A stretch of DNA of 64,000 nt, from NCBI GenBank assembly GCA_019096195.1, contig JAGTXK010000073.1, forward strand, positions 62,001-126,000. Reading direction: 5' to 3'. The translations under genes and the position numbers were made by a program. Position 1 is the first letter of the stretch, and each line of letters starts with the position of its first letter. Source of the DNA: Boletus sp. NGJ (taxonomy: Eukaryota; Basidiomycota; Agaricomycetes; Boletales; Boletaceae). Shown here one piece after another: positions 1 through 10,886 of the stretch. The notes under the pieces were generated by a model. It had not been told where the DNA came from. It saw only the letters and a list, made by a program, of their open reading frames with translations, and ran no database searches.

Positions 1-812
1 TGTCCTGAGCGTGATCTGTGGAATCATGGACGGGAGAGCGTGGATGATGGTCATTCAAAAAACACCCTGTGAGAGGTGTTGACGACCAGGTAGTACAAGA
101 TATGGTGGGGCGTGACAAAGATGACGAAGGTTGGAATCACGAAAGCGGGACTTCTCGAGAAGGTCTGGCTGACACAAAGTATATTGAGTGGACGATGTGC
201 CAACTGTTGTATGACTGATCTGTGTAGCTGGAAGGGTGGAATGAGTAGGGTTGCCACCGCCAGACGATTTTACTGGAGATAAGGAGTGAGACACACGAAG
301 ATGAGGACGACGAACAGCCATCGAGACGAAGAATACCTTGACACGAAGTCAAAGATAGGCCAGAGACACGTAGTCAACAGGCAGAAGACATCGTCGTGTT
401 GTGAGAGATCACGACACGACGATGTCTTCTGCCTGTTGACTACGTGTCTCTGGCCTATCTTTGACTTCGTGTCAAGGTATTCTTCGTCTCAATGACTATT
501 CATCGTCCTCATCTTTGTGTGTCTCACTCCTTATCTCTAGTAAAATCATCTGGTGGTGGCAACCCTACTCATTCCACCCTTCCAGCTACACAAATCAGTC
601 ATACAACAGTTGGCACATTGTCCACTCAATATACTTTGTGTCAGCCAGACCTTTTCAAGAAGTCCCGCTTTCATGATTCCAACCTTCATCATCTTTGTCA
701 TGCCCCACCATATCTTGTACTACCTGGTCATCAACACCTCTCACAGGGTGTTTTGAATGACCATCATCCATGTTCTCCCATCCATGATTCCACAGATCAC
801 ACTCAGGACAGC
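1..812. repeat. Large imperfect palindrome at the KDZ 5' end
   Basis: Two arms of about 400 bp (1-406 and 407-812) are reverse complements around a centre near 406/407. The innermost 18-bp stem is 382-399 with 414-431, and the 14-nt loop can itself pair as GTGA/TCAC. The left arm still pairs at base 1, so it probably continues outside the window. The first 78 or so bases out from the centre are identical in both arms; beyond that the right arm differs almost only by C to T or G to A changes. The layout looks like two KDZ 5' ends placed head to head. An assembly artefact at a contig edge is possible. Confidence 0.9.
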
Positions 813-3800
813 AATACATTCATTGATACCATTCAGATTTTTAGTGACCTTCCACCTGTTCAAACATCTGCATCTCAGAAATGACAGAATCAATACCGTT
901 GGTGGTCGCAAGATGTCATCCCAGCCATCCTAAAGCCCTATATGCAATATGTCCATGTGACTACGTCACTTTCCACCTCTGCAACTATAGATGCCATCCA
1001 TGTTCCACCATGTGATGGAGTCTCATGTCTTCTTAGACAATTAGAGGTAACATGCTTGTATTTTGATCATGAGTCGCTTTGTATCTTCTTGGTGATATGC
1101 TTTATGAACATTCAACCAGGCCTCGAAATCATTACATTGTCCATTTGCTCATATCGCCCAGCGCCCCTACAACTTGTGGCTCTTGGCCTTTTTGGTTGTG
1201 CACCAGTGTTGCCTTCCCTTGCTGTCAATTTCCATGTACTGGAGTTGGTGAAGGTGTTGTTTGTCCACATGACACCCAACATGTCTGGGTGGACAGAGGT
1301 GTTGGAGAGCTTCTTGAATGACCGTGGGTTTAAATTAGCAACAAATGTACATTGTTTTTTTAAATGCAACAACAATTCAGCTCAATTTTGCCTAGGATAA
1401 TCTCAGGGGGCACTTCAGTACTGCCTATCACTGGTACCTTATTCTTACAATTGTGGTGGCAGAACATGTATCCGATCTCCTCTGTTGTTGATCACCTGCT
1501 CTTGATTCTGAGGATTGGAATATGTCCGACAGTGAAAACCCACAATCCAGTGAATATCTGAGGACACAGTGTCCATTGTGCTTTGGAGGAAAGGGTTGGA
1601 GACACAATTGTGATAGAAACAATGAGTATGTTTCAATTTCATTCATAGTACAACTTGCTTATGAATGTTTAGCATTGATCTAATTGTTTGTATTGATGCC
1701 TACTTCACCCAGAAACGTTCATGCAGTGCTTGCAATGATGTCACTCAGGATCTGCCAAATCCTACTCAGACTATTTTCATATCTGAATTTGATGTTAAAG
1801 CCATGGAAACCTGTGTTGAGGAGCATCATGATGTGAATGCAGGTTGGAAGAGATTGTGAATGCAGTCTGCAAAGGGAGATGGGTATGAGAATGGCATGAA
1901 GATTCCGATGTCTGTTCTCAATGCTTGTGGAGACTCATTTGTTGCTGCTGGTGAGAAATGCGAGAAGGCCAGCACACACTATTTTGCTGACACTGGTCTT
2001 ATGGCAATGCTTTGCCACCATGACTGTGTGCTATGGCTTGTCAACATAACTTCTGTGGGAGAAAAACAACATTATGCCCTCACACTCATCCAGCGCCTCT
2101 TTGATCACCTTCCTTCAGACATGTCAGTGGGATTACTTTATGATATTGGCTGTCAGCTGGAACGGAGTTGCTGGAAATGGGGATTTTTGTCGGAGGTGAT
2201 TCTCTCCCGCCTTACCTTTGCCATCACTGTGTTTCATGCATATGGTCATCAGTGGGCATGTCAAGTTGTTTATCACCCTTGGAAGTGTGTCGGTTTTGGC
2301 CTCTTGGATGGAGAAGGATGTGAGCATTTGTGGAGTTTCCTAAAACTCCTCATCCCTATGCTTTGAGTATCTGGAGTAAGTTTAATTATTGTCTCAAGGT
2401 CTTCCTCACCACTAACTAATGTCCCTTTGCAGTTTCATCAACAGCTTTTTGTGCTAGACTCTCAGGTTTGCCACCTGCATGTCAAGTCCCTTGTATGTTT
2501 CAGTGATTGGTTGCACCAGCAGTGAATGCATTGTCAGAAGAAAATGGCTGCAGCTTCTGAGGCACTTGCTTTACTGGAGATTGAGAAATCTGTCCTTCAA
2601 GATCAATGGGTAGCCCAGGTTGCTCATCAAACAGCACCTCTAGTTTATATGTTGTTCTTACATCCTTCTGTCATATGTTCTTATCTAACTATATGTCATT
2701 GTCTGTGCTGTAGGACAGGCAAAGAACAAGGCTGAGGAGGAGATAACCAGGATTCTCGCACTAGAGAAGACCTTAGAGCATCAACAGATCATTATCAATG
2801 ATCTGGAGCACCAGCTTTCCATGAACAACAGTGGTGATGTTACTGACTTAAATATTTGCGTGGTCGAAGCAAGACAAAAGCTGTTGACGACTGCTGCCCT
2901 TGTTAAAAAGCGCTGGGCAGCTTTAGGTGTATCTGATCATGCCAACCTTGCTGCACTCAAGCGTAATGTATATTTACAGGTAAGTGTAAGTAAATTGCAA
3001 ATCATGTAGGGACTGATTGGGTTTGGTGCCAGGTATGTATGAATGCTTGTGGATTAAAAACTCGCCTACAGGAGAGGCTTTGTCAACACAAGTTTGAGCT
3101 TAAATGATAGGAGTATGCCTACTGCACCACAGTGAATGGTATGTCTGTGCTATTTACATTTGGATACTGAAGCTTAATATGCTCTTCATAATGTAGAGAA
3201 CCAACTACAGGACAATGTTTAAGCAGCTATCAAGCAATGTGAACCAACCATCCTCAAGCTTGTCAGCAATTATAATACTCTTTGCAAATAGCTGTTGATA
3301 CTCATTGATGGTGGCATAGCACCTCCTGGGGCAGTTGTCCCTCCTAGTATATCTTGTGAGGGTATATTTCAGCTGGATGTTGATGATGACATATGGCAAG
3401 ACATAGGTCTTGATGATGCCATTACTGATCCACCACTTTGGCTTGCTAATGAAGATGTGTGTACTGGTATTCGCTATCTGCTAGAACATGACCAGTGTGT
3501 GGAGGAAGAAGCTAGAGTTTGCCAAGAACATTGTATTCTTCAGGAATGGATGATTTTGGAGTGGAACAATCTCCAGAAAGCAAAAGATAAAGCAGGTGAA
3601 TTGTTTACTGCTTTTAATATCTTAAGAATATTCTTATATCTAACATGTTCTAGATGTGGATGAACTATATTAGTTAGATTTGCATGAGGTTGAATTATGT
3701 AGGCTATGTGTCTGGTGGAAGACACAAGTTTATCACATACCTTGTGCTTGGGCTATGCCAGATAGCTGGGGGCCCTCAAGTATCACCCTTGGCCACACTG

Positions 3801-4213
3801 CACTTGCCATGCATCAACCACAGAGTGCCCATGGTAAGTACAAACTTCTGATTGTTATTGGATTACATGCTCAGTATATTCCTGTTGGATAGTTTCTCAT
3901 CATACAGAAGTAAAGTTTTTTGCCTGTGAGGTTGATGGTTCATGCTCATTTTGTTGCAAAATACCAGCCTAGTGTGGATGAAGTGGAGGAAAGAGAGTTG
4001 ACTGAGGAGGAGGAGGAGGAGGAGGAGGGAGAGAGAGGAGGAAATATTGGTGATGATGAATTGATGGCAGAAGCTGAGGATGCTGCATTAGCCTATGAGT
4101 ATCAACTTGATGGGCAAGATGATGACCTGGATGATGATGTGTTCTCTGAGTCCTCTAGTACCATAGATGATGATGTTTGTACTTTGCCTTCTAAGAGGCT
4201 GAAAATCTGAACA
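414..4213 (+). mobile_element. Decayed KDZ-type DNA transposon
   Basis: This is a Kyakuja-Dileera-Zisupton (KDZ) DNA transposon, a cut-and-paste family common in mushroom genomes. Recognisable blocks in order are a YRPAPLQLVALGLFGCAP segment near 1155-1210, a VCIDAYFTQKR segment near 1688, the transposase core at 1860-2366, a coiled-coil stretch at 2526-3000 and a very acidic C-terminus ending in KRLKI at 4210. The blocks fall in different frames with stops between them. Some gaps may be introns, but several frame changes have no splice signals, so the element is probably dead. It is poor in CpG compared with the host genes. No confident terminal inverted repeat was found for the 3' end. Confidence 0.85.
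1860..2366 (+). pseudogene. KDZ transposase core fragment
   Basis: The 168-residue open stretch carries the most conserved part of KDZ transposases: ADTGLMAMLCHHDCVLWLVN, then YDIGCQLERS, then FHAYGHQWACQ, and finally DGEGCEHLWSFLK. In this family the acidic residues of the YDIGC and GEGCE motifs belong to the proposed RNase-H-like catalytic centre and both are present. The fragment begins and ends at frame breaks rather than at natural termini, so it is best read as a piece of the larger element. Sequence from 942 to 1850 supplies the preceding N-terminal part, and 2526 onward the C-terminal coiled coil. Confidence 0.85.
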
Positions 4214-4280
4214 TACTTTGCTTTTCATCCAGTCTTGTTATTGCAATTCTTTATTCCCAGCTCCATCTTCAGCAGCATTT

Positions 4281-5060
4281 GGGAATTCCCTCTGCCATCT
4301 CTAGTAAGCATAGGGAATTCCCATCTCCACATCCAGTAATCATAGAGAATTCCCAACTGCCTTTGGGAATTCCCTCTGCCATCTCCAGTAATCATGGAGA
4401 ATTCCCAATGGCTTTGGGGAATTCCCACCTCCCCCATCCTCATCAAATTCAACAGTCAAGCTATCCTATTTCATAGCCTACTATACATTATATATTACAC
4501 AACTTCAGCCATGTATTATATTTATGTAATATATCACTTACTAGTTTGCCTGTTCTAAGTACCCCCCATCCTCATCAAATCCAACAGTCAAGCTACTCCA
4601 TTTCATAGCACATGCTTTGAGAACAAAACCTCATTTCTCAATAACTTTTGCTATCTTGTAAGTAATCCCAATCTCATTAAATTCAATAGTCAAGCTATCT
4701 CATTTTATAGCATATGCTTTGCAGAGGATAAAAATTTATTCCTTAGTATCCTGCCCTTATTTTCTCTACTGTGGAGAACAATCACCAGATCTCTGCTGAG
4801 CCCTATAACAGGCTTTTTATCTTGATTTCAAATGAATAATTGACCTCTTTATTAGTACAAGAAATCTCTTCAAGTTCTAAATCATGACATATTACATTTG
4901 CAATAAAGCACAGCAGAACCCCTAACACCCTGTCAATATGGGAATTCTCTTTTTCCTTTGGGCACTGGGAATTCCCTTTGAAAACTGCTCTGGGAAAACC
5001 AACCTGTTTTCTAATAAAGGCCCTTAATCATTCATGTTGCCCATATTATTGGGAATTCCC
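4281..5060. repeat. Array of GGGAATTCCC palindromes
   Basis: The perfect 10-bp palindrome GGGAATTCCC or one-mismatch forms occur repeatedly: about six times between 4281 and 4430, and three times between 4938 and 5060. In the first cluster they are linked by short related spacers such as CTCTGCCATCTC, giving a degenerate minisatellite with a period of roughly 35-45 bp. The array lies just 3' of the KDZ coding remains and may be part of the element's subterminal region. No protein is encoded here. Confidence 0.75.
4431..4725 (+). repeat. Three copies of a ~50-bp direct repeat
   Basis: A unit containing CATCCTCATCAAAT, CAACAGTCAAGCTA and TTTCATAGC occurs at about 4434-4485, 4566-4622 and 4667-4725. 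The third copy is the most diverged and the spacing is uneven (about 130 and 100 bp). The copies sit in AT-rich DNA downstream of the KDZ remains. They may be subterminal transposon repeats or a small degenerate satellite. Sequence from 4726 to 5060 holds no further gene. Confidence 0.7.
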
Positions 5061-5068
5061 TGATCCTA

Positions 5069-5120
5069 GGTACCTCATAGGTCCAACCCTCTAGTAGAAG
5101 AGATGGACCTATGAGGTACC
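5069..5120. repeat. 17-bp perfect inverted repeat at the transposon/WD40 boundary
   Basis: GGTACCTCATAGGTCCA at 5069-5085 is matched exactly by its reverse complement at 5104-5120, with an 18-nt loop. It lies between the last GGGAATTCCC copy and the start of the first WD40 duplication unit (about 5138), so it may mark an element end or a breakpoint. It could also act as a transcript hairpin. Confidence 0.8.
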
Positions 5121-5137
5121 CCTGGGAGGGCGAACTG

Positions 5138-6415
5138 AAGTGAAAAGGTTGCAACTTGAAGGGGGTGTTGGGTTACTCGTCGTGGTACGATGTGCTGATG
5201 AAGTCGGTTTAGTGCTTCCCCAGAGGGAGGGCGGGATAAGTATCCCTGCAAATCCGGTGCGACAACCAAAGGTGAAGAAGTACTGTAGAAAAAAAAAATT
5301 ACCCCTTATTACACCTGACGCGGAATGGAGATGGACAAAGGCGACCGACGCGGCGATGGCTCGGGAATCCGGGATTCGCTGTAGATTCGGGATACTCGGT
5401 GCGTAGTGCCTGGGTAAAAAAAAGTTCGAATTCATGTGATCATGTATACATTCACTCTACGGACATTCGTTCCATCAGAATACCTGACGGTAGGGGCACT
5501 CCCATCGGCCGTCGTGTGTAAGTTTCTCGACCACACAAGTGAACCGGGGGGATACGGAATACAGCGCTTTCATCTGGCCTTGGATGAAAGTAGAATACAT
5601 TAGACGATTTCATGCACTTGATCACATTGACACGCATACCAGGATCGCTTCGAACACTTCAGGATATCACTTGAGAACAAGTTCTGGCAATCACATGGGT
5701 TTCATACGGATGTCTGAGACGTCCGCCCGTGGTGTGCCAGGGAACATGTCGTTGAGCGTCCGAGAGCGTTGCTAGCGCCAACGAGGTAGCATGTGAGCGA
5801 GACTATTCGAGCATGCGAGAACGAGCCGTATTTTCTGCGCGGTATGTATATCGCGAGTTGGTCTAGTGCGGATTATACACTCGTTGTGAACCGAGTCCCA
5901 CAGCGCTGGACGTGGCGGGCAATCGCAGACTGCGCTTGGAAAGGACGGTTGCACTGGTCGTTGCAACGGAATCACGTAGCTGGGATCCGAGTGAGAATAA
6001 CGCAGACCAAAGATCTACGCTTTCACACAGCGTAGGCTGCAAATTTCACAGGGTAGGTTTCGTGAGACCGAACGGGCCAAGCTTGAAGTTGAGAACACGG
6101 AAGCGTGGTTATACAGCAACTTCGTGCAGCACGAGTAAACCGAAATACCTCGTTCCTTGACTCTTCCAACCCAACGACAGTGTACCACTGCACTGGTGAG
6201 GATGTCGTCGACGAATGCCGGTGGGTAGCGGTTCCGAGGAGTGATAGAGCAACGCTAACTATTCAGCAAGACCAAACAATAGTACTTCATACCGGCAGCT
6301 CTGGATTGGTATACGCAGTGTGTTCCACCCCGACGGAAAGCATCTCTTGGGCGGGACTGGGGATGGGATTCAACGATGGCAACTTGCAGACGATCAAGAG
6401 GTCGGACAGAACGAT
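5138..6415 (+). repeat. WD40 duplication unit A (truncated)
   Basis: This block repeats in the same orientation at 10887-12060 (unit C). From 5140 to about 5830 the two are nearly identical, with only scattered substitutions. Further on they diverge with small indels. Unit A stops abruptly at about 6415, just after the first WD40 coding segment, while unit C continues through the whole gene. Most of the unit is upstream DNA. A 108-codon minus-strand frame at 5109-5435 is open in both copies, but that follows from their near identity and is weak evidence for a gene. Confidence 0.85.
6265..6415 (+). pseudogene. Truncated first WD40 blade (copy A)
   Basis: About 150 bp match the start of the WD40 genes in units B and C, including the stretch for a PDGKHLL-like strand and an IQRWQLADDQ-like strand. 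Similarity ends after the codons for the residues following the first blade, and the next kilobase is unrelated. The small indel near 6320 also breaks the frame compared with copy B. This is a remnant with no visible capacity to make a WD40 protein. Confidence 0.75.
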
Positions 6416-7487
6416 TCTCCGTCATCTTGCAACTCGGCCCCGCCAGTTGCTCCTTCCTCAACAATTTTACCCTCTTCTTCAGCAGAGAAACGTTAACGTT
6501 TACAGTGGACGAACTCGTGGAAGACGATATCGATTCCAAGGATCGCTCTTGAATCAGAATCTTCTCTGTTTCTCTGGTTGGGTTCAGCCAGTACCTCGCT
6601 TACTGTAACCTCGACGATCCCTGGCGCTTTCTTTCCGAGTTTCGGGGTCACCAATGGTGCAGACGGTGGCTTGGATGGCTCTTTAGCAGGTGTAGAGGAA
6701 GGAGTGATCGAGAAAGGGAGTTTCGGCAGCATCTGGCCTGGTTTCGTAGGTGTACCTTCAGATGGTTCAGCTCCTACCAGCTTGTCCTCTCCAGTGGAAC
6801 GGAGGAGTCCCCCTTTGGGCTGTGGATGGGACGGCCACGTGGCCACTGATTCAGAGCATCATCAGACCTTGGGCGATCCCGTCGTGAAAGTGCGTGCATT
6901 TACGGTCCAATGATTCGATAAAGTATGCGAGGGCGAGACAGGAGATGATGAATCTGTTAGACACCGGTCGCGAGGAGAGGTCCCGTCATGCTTGAGATAC
7001 CGATAGAGGCGAATATCTGTGTGGCGTAGTAGTTGTTCCCATCCAGTGTCGGAGAAAAGTGAGGAGGTATGACGCAACGAAGCGCGATTATCTTGTTCTC
7101 TTCCATCTTGCGGAATTGTGAGAAGTTTATGACGGCCAACAAAGTCAGCGCGGATCTCCAGGGCGGTTGATTGCACTGCGGGAGAGGCAGGGTTAGTGCG
7201 CACAATATAAGCGAGAGATCTCCATAACGTTTCTTTTTTCGACCAGCCAACGAGGCGATTCTGGCTAGAAGAGCATGAAGATGAAGAAGAGGACGCCAGG
7301 AGTAATCTGAACGATGACAAGAAGGCACCACTGAGTCTGTCAAAAATGGCTACGCAGTTGACCTGATCAGATGGATGTGAGATGGCAGTAGACCAAGGCG
7401 CCTGGGCAGAGGCTGTCACTTTGGCTGGAGCCTGAGGTAGAAGGGAACTGAATCTCAGACCATAGGTACTGTACCGAAAACAGCTGG
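6416..7487. other. Unassigned spacer between WD40 units A and B
   Basis: About 1.07 kb lies between the truncated unit A and the start of unit B, and it has no counterpart in unit C. Open stretches on the minus strand (6493-6846, proline and serine rich; 6957-7343; 6862-7614) do not resemble any family I recognise and lack a convincing chain of splice sites. It may be remains of an unrelated gene or foreign DNA brought in when the copies rearranged. Confidence 0.5.
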
Positions 7488-10010
7488 CAGACTGCGTTTG
7501 GAAAGGATGGAAGGTTTTACCAATATTGACTGGTCGCAACGGGATCCGTGTAAGAATAAGCGCCAACGACACGAGGCAGAGAGACCATATTGAGCAAACG
7601 TATTTATGTAGCAACTTTGCGCACGAGGAAACCGAAATACCTTGTCCTTCACTCTTCCAACCCTATAACTGTGTACCATTGGCGAGGATGTCATCGACGA
7701 ATAACGGTGCGTAGCAGCTCCGAGGAGTGAGAGCAATGCTAACTATTCAGTCTATTCTGTAAGACCAAACATTAATACTTGATACCGGTAGCTCTGTGAG
7801 GTGGATATACGCAGTCGCGTTCCACCCCGACGGAAAGCATCTTTTGGGCGGAAGTGATGATGGGATTCGACAATGGCGACTTGCAGACGGTCAAGAGGTC
7901 GGGAAGCGAATGGAACTGCAGTTGCGCGCCATTTTTGTGTCAAAGTGGGTAGTGTGCGGGACTTATCGGCAGGGGGCAAGTGTGTGGGACGGAGACATGC
8001 GTGAAAAGGTCATCCACGTAGAGGGCACAAACATTGTCTGGGCAATCGACATCTGCGCAGATTCGACCAGATTTGCCACAGGGACTGCCGAAGACGGAGC
8101 GAGCGTTTGGAGCATTAGGAGCGGGGAGCGACTCGTTGGCCCGCTCAAACATGATGCAGAAGTCACTGGAATCCGTTTCTCCCCGAATGGCGAGCTCATC
8201 GCCACTGCCTGCCCAAGAAATTACATCTGCGTTTTCGCCAGCCACACTGGGGACAAGCTCGTCACCATCAGAATTGGCATACCTAGCTTGGTGGCCACTC
8301 CGCTTTCATGGTCAAGTGATGGTCAACAAATTTTTAGCACGTCCAGTGACAGCAGAATCAGGTCATTTGATCCATCCACTGGGTCTCTGCTTTCTGAATC
8401 ACAAATTCTCCATGATGGCAAGGACGTCCGTTCTATCGTTCTAGCTGCGAACGGCAAATTCATCGTTGCCATCACACGGCATTCAATTTCGTTCCTCGAC
8501 ACACCAACACTGACACGGATTGGCCCTGTCATCGAGGACAGGCAAGAGCCAACCTCAATTGCCATCTCACCGGGCAGCGGCCATCTTGCGGCTGGACGAG
8601 ACGATGGAAAAATTGTCATTTATGATCTCAGCAAGATTCTTCCAGATTTGTGTGGTCCATTCAATGTAAGTATTTGATAGTCCCGGTATGTTGGATAGGT
8701 TCTTACATTGACAATCTATGTAGGTATCCACTCCCACAGTACAACCTAACGACCAACCTTCGACAGCGGGCGGCCACGACAATAACCCTAATTCTAAGCC
8801 TGTAGGATCTGTTATCTTGCCACTAAAACGGTTGCGCTGAAGCCGTCACTATGCACGTACAATAGGAACAACCTGCAAAATCAAGTCCACTCCAGTCCGA
8901 GGGACACAACAAAGACGGCGATGGTCTCATCGAGGTATCAGTTCGTTCGTTTCCCTCGAAGCGAATTCTCACGATCACATAGGTTGACGTGCCGTCGAGC
9001 ACACCTGCTCTTGAGTTCGATTACGACGAGGTGGGTGATCACTACATTCTTCTCGTGCTTCCCCATATTGACATTGCTGGAGTCATTGGCCTCCTCTTCC
9101 GATTCTAGTAAAGACGAGGCACCGCCGCTTGACACATCCCATGTCGTACAGCAGTCAGATGCTATAGCCGTGCCCTCCATTTCAGAGACACCTCCAGAGG
9201 GAAACCTCGACGGGGTCGAGTCACCTCAGGGTCGTTCGATATTCAAATGGTGGCGGCAGAGAAAGGGTATGAAGGGCACGGGTTCGCATCGGCCAGATCG
9301 ACGTTCCGGAAAGTCGCGCGAGCCTGCCAGTCGTCGATCCCCTTCCCACTCCCCAGCGAGACCAAATGTCACAAATGAAGGGCCTTCGTGGATGGCTGAA
9401 GGTAAACGTAAGCGAGTGAGTGCTTTTTCTCGACAAGCAATCGAATGTTATGTAACGAGCATATCTTAGCGAGCGGTCGCAAAAACCGTTAGAAGGCCAG
9501 GGGTTCGTTATTCCTCAGATTTGTATGTAGACACTCATCCCACGTCACAGGATAAATCACGTACCAAGACTACTATTCCCAAACCTCCGAACAACGATGC
9601 ATCTGGTAGTGGAGGACAAGGTACTGCGGATACATGGAAGGCGGACTCGGTTCGTCTCTTTCTGGTGATGGTGGACCTCGTCGCGTTAGCTCACGTCGTG
9701 TTAGACGCAACAAGCAGCCAACCCATCCCAACCCTCAACCACGGGAGTCCGACTAACGGTGCGTATTACTTTCCGCTCACCTACATTGTGAAACTTACAA
9801 TAGATTTGCATCAGGAAGAATCGGGTTACTCTACCCTTAGGTTTTCAATCAGGTTTCCCACATGGTTATTGTGTTCTCGCTCTGGTACACACGATGGAGC
9901 ACATTGATCCAATACTACGCTGGACCATGATTATAAGGACATTAACCATGTATTCCTTTGAGTTCATGTATCTCGCAGCATCAGTATAAGTTCCAACAAG
10001 CCTGTCCATG
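7488..10010 (+). repeat. WD40 duplication unit B
   Basis: Similarity to unit C starts near 7488 (at the GACTGCGTTTGGAAAGGA stretch) and runs to about 10010. It covers the gene and its downstream flank but lacks the 700-bp upstream block shared by A and C. Similarity is lower than between A and C in their shared upstream block, with many substitutions and indels, so B separated from C earlier or changes faster. Confidence 0.8.
7796..9907 (+). CDS. WD40 repeat protein, copy B (multi-exon)
   Basis: This is a beta-propeller protein of a mushroom WD40 family; its function is unknown, though relatives often form the C-terminal sensor part of NACHT/NWD proteins. The main exon (about 7796-8665) encodes roughly 290 residues with five to six WD-like blades, with strands such as YAVAFHPDGKHLLGGSDDG, GASVWSIRSGERL and GKIVIYDLSKIL. 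Introns at 8666-8723, 8802-8865, 8935-8982, about 9031-9080 and 9416-9469 keep the frame open into a Ser/Pro/Arg-rich disordered tail containing RSIFKWWRQRKG. The codon at 7796 is GTG, not ATG, so the true N-terminus lies upstream, probably in another exon I could not place. The 3' end is uncertain: the last frame closes at 9907, but an intron near 9760 is possible. Of the three copies this one has the fewest breaks. Confidence 0.7.
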
Positions 10011-10886
10011 CCAACTAGCCTCCCTTGTATTCGCGCCGAGTACCGCTAGCCAAGTTCTTTGGGTATACCTCGATCGAAGCCTGCAGAAGTCACCCGCCTA
10101 CGACGAACGTCGTGCGACCACTCCTTGGTGGACAGCCCAGCCTATTTGGTACCAAGGTCACCTTCGCTGTTCGCATCCCGCATTCCATCGATTGCTCCTT
10201 CGTCCTAGCTTATCGTCCCCATTACCAAAGACACTGGTGCCGTGCCTGTCACCGTCACCGACGGCAGAGCAGGAGATGCAAGCAGAGTGACTATTCCTTC
10301 TGAGTACCCTCGGTGAGGAACTTTAGAATGAGGGTCTTTCTCTTGTGAGTGGAATCACTCATCTAATATTGGTATCGGTATAACTCAAACAGCTTGCGAC
10401 AGCAGCAAAGGTCAGTGGAACTCGAGAAGACTTCCGGCGTAATCCATCGAAACAAAAAGGTCTCGGGGCCTCAGGTTGGGATGTGGATTTGCATGATCAG
10501 CATTTACTGTAATGAATAGGGAAGCTTGACTATAGCATACTAGCTGTGTGGAGTCGAATCGAAACATCGGTTGATTGGTCTCGCATTTATGACGAGTCTT
10601 CATGATCATCAGGAGAGTGGACAAGACGACCGGGAGGGAGGATTCGGTCAATGGTTTTGCCACTCCCGAAACGATTGAGGAGTGTCCATTCAATGGGAAA
10701 CGCGTCTGGTGAGCCCCAGGTGTCTGAGCTCGAGCGTTTGGGCCGGCGTGCGTGGGTTGTGGCGAAGAGCTGTCGTGGATACTGTGGTGGTATAAGTGTG
10801 GTGGTTTGACGTGGTAGTTCCTGGACGTGGAAACAAAAGCCTTCGAGGTATGGACAGGACGACGACGAGACGGATGCCAATGTTAG
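9908..10886. other. Spacer between WD40 units B and C
   Basis: The first 100 bp still match the 3' flank of unit C. From about 10010 to 10886 there is no similarity to the other units. Open stretches exist on the plus strand (9958-10290) and on the minus strand (10412-10693, 10587-10901), but none resembles a known family and none has convincing splice structure. I see no gene I can support. Confidence 0.5.

Noticed and set aside
4281-4430. EcoRI-containing GGGAATTCCC copies as cloning or adaptor artefact
   Set aside because: Copies vary and are embedded in related spacer sequence, and more occur 600 bp away; not consistent with an adaptor.
5109-5435. 108-codon minus-strand frame, repeated at 10883-11182
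   Set aside because: Open in both copies only because the DNA is nearly identical; no family resemblance, so shared openness is not independent evidence.
6862-7614. 250-codon minus-strand frame between WD40 units
   Set aside because: No recognisable domain, no convincing splice chain, overlaps another long frame in a different register and the 5' edge of unit B; most likely chance.
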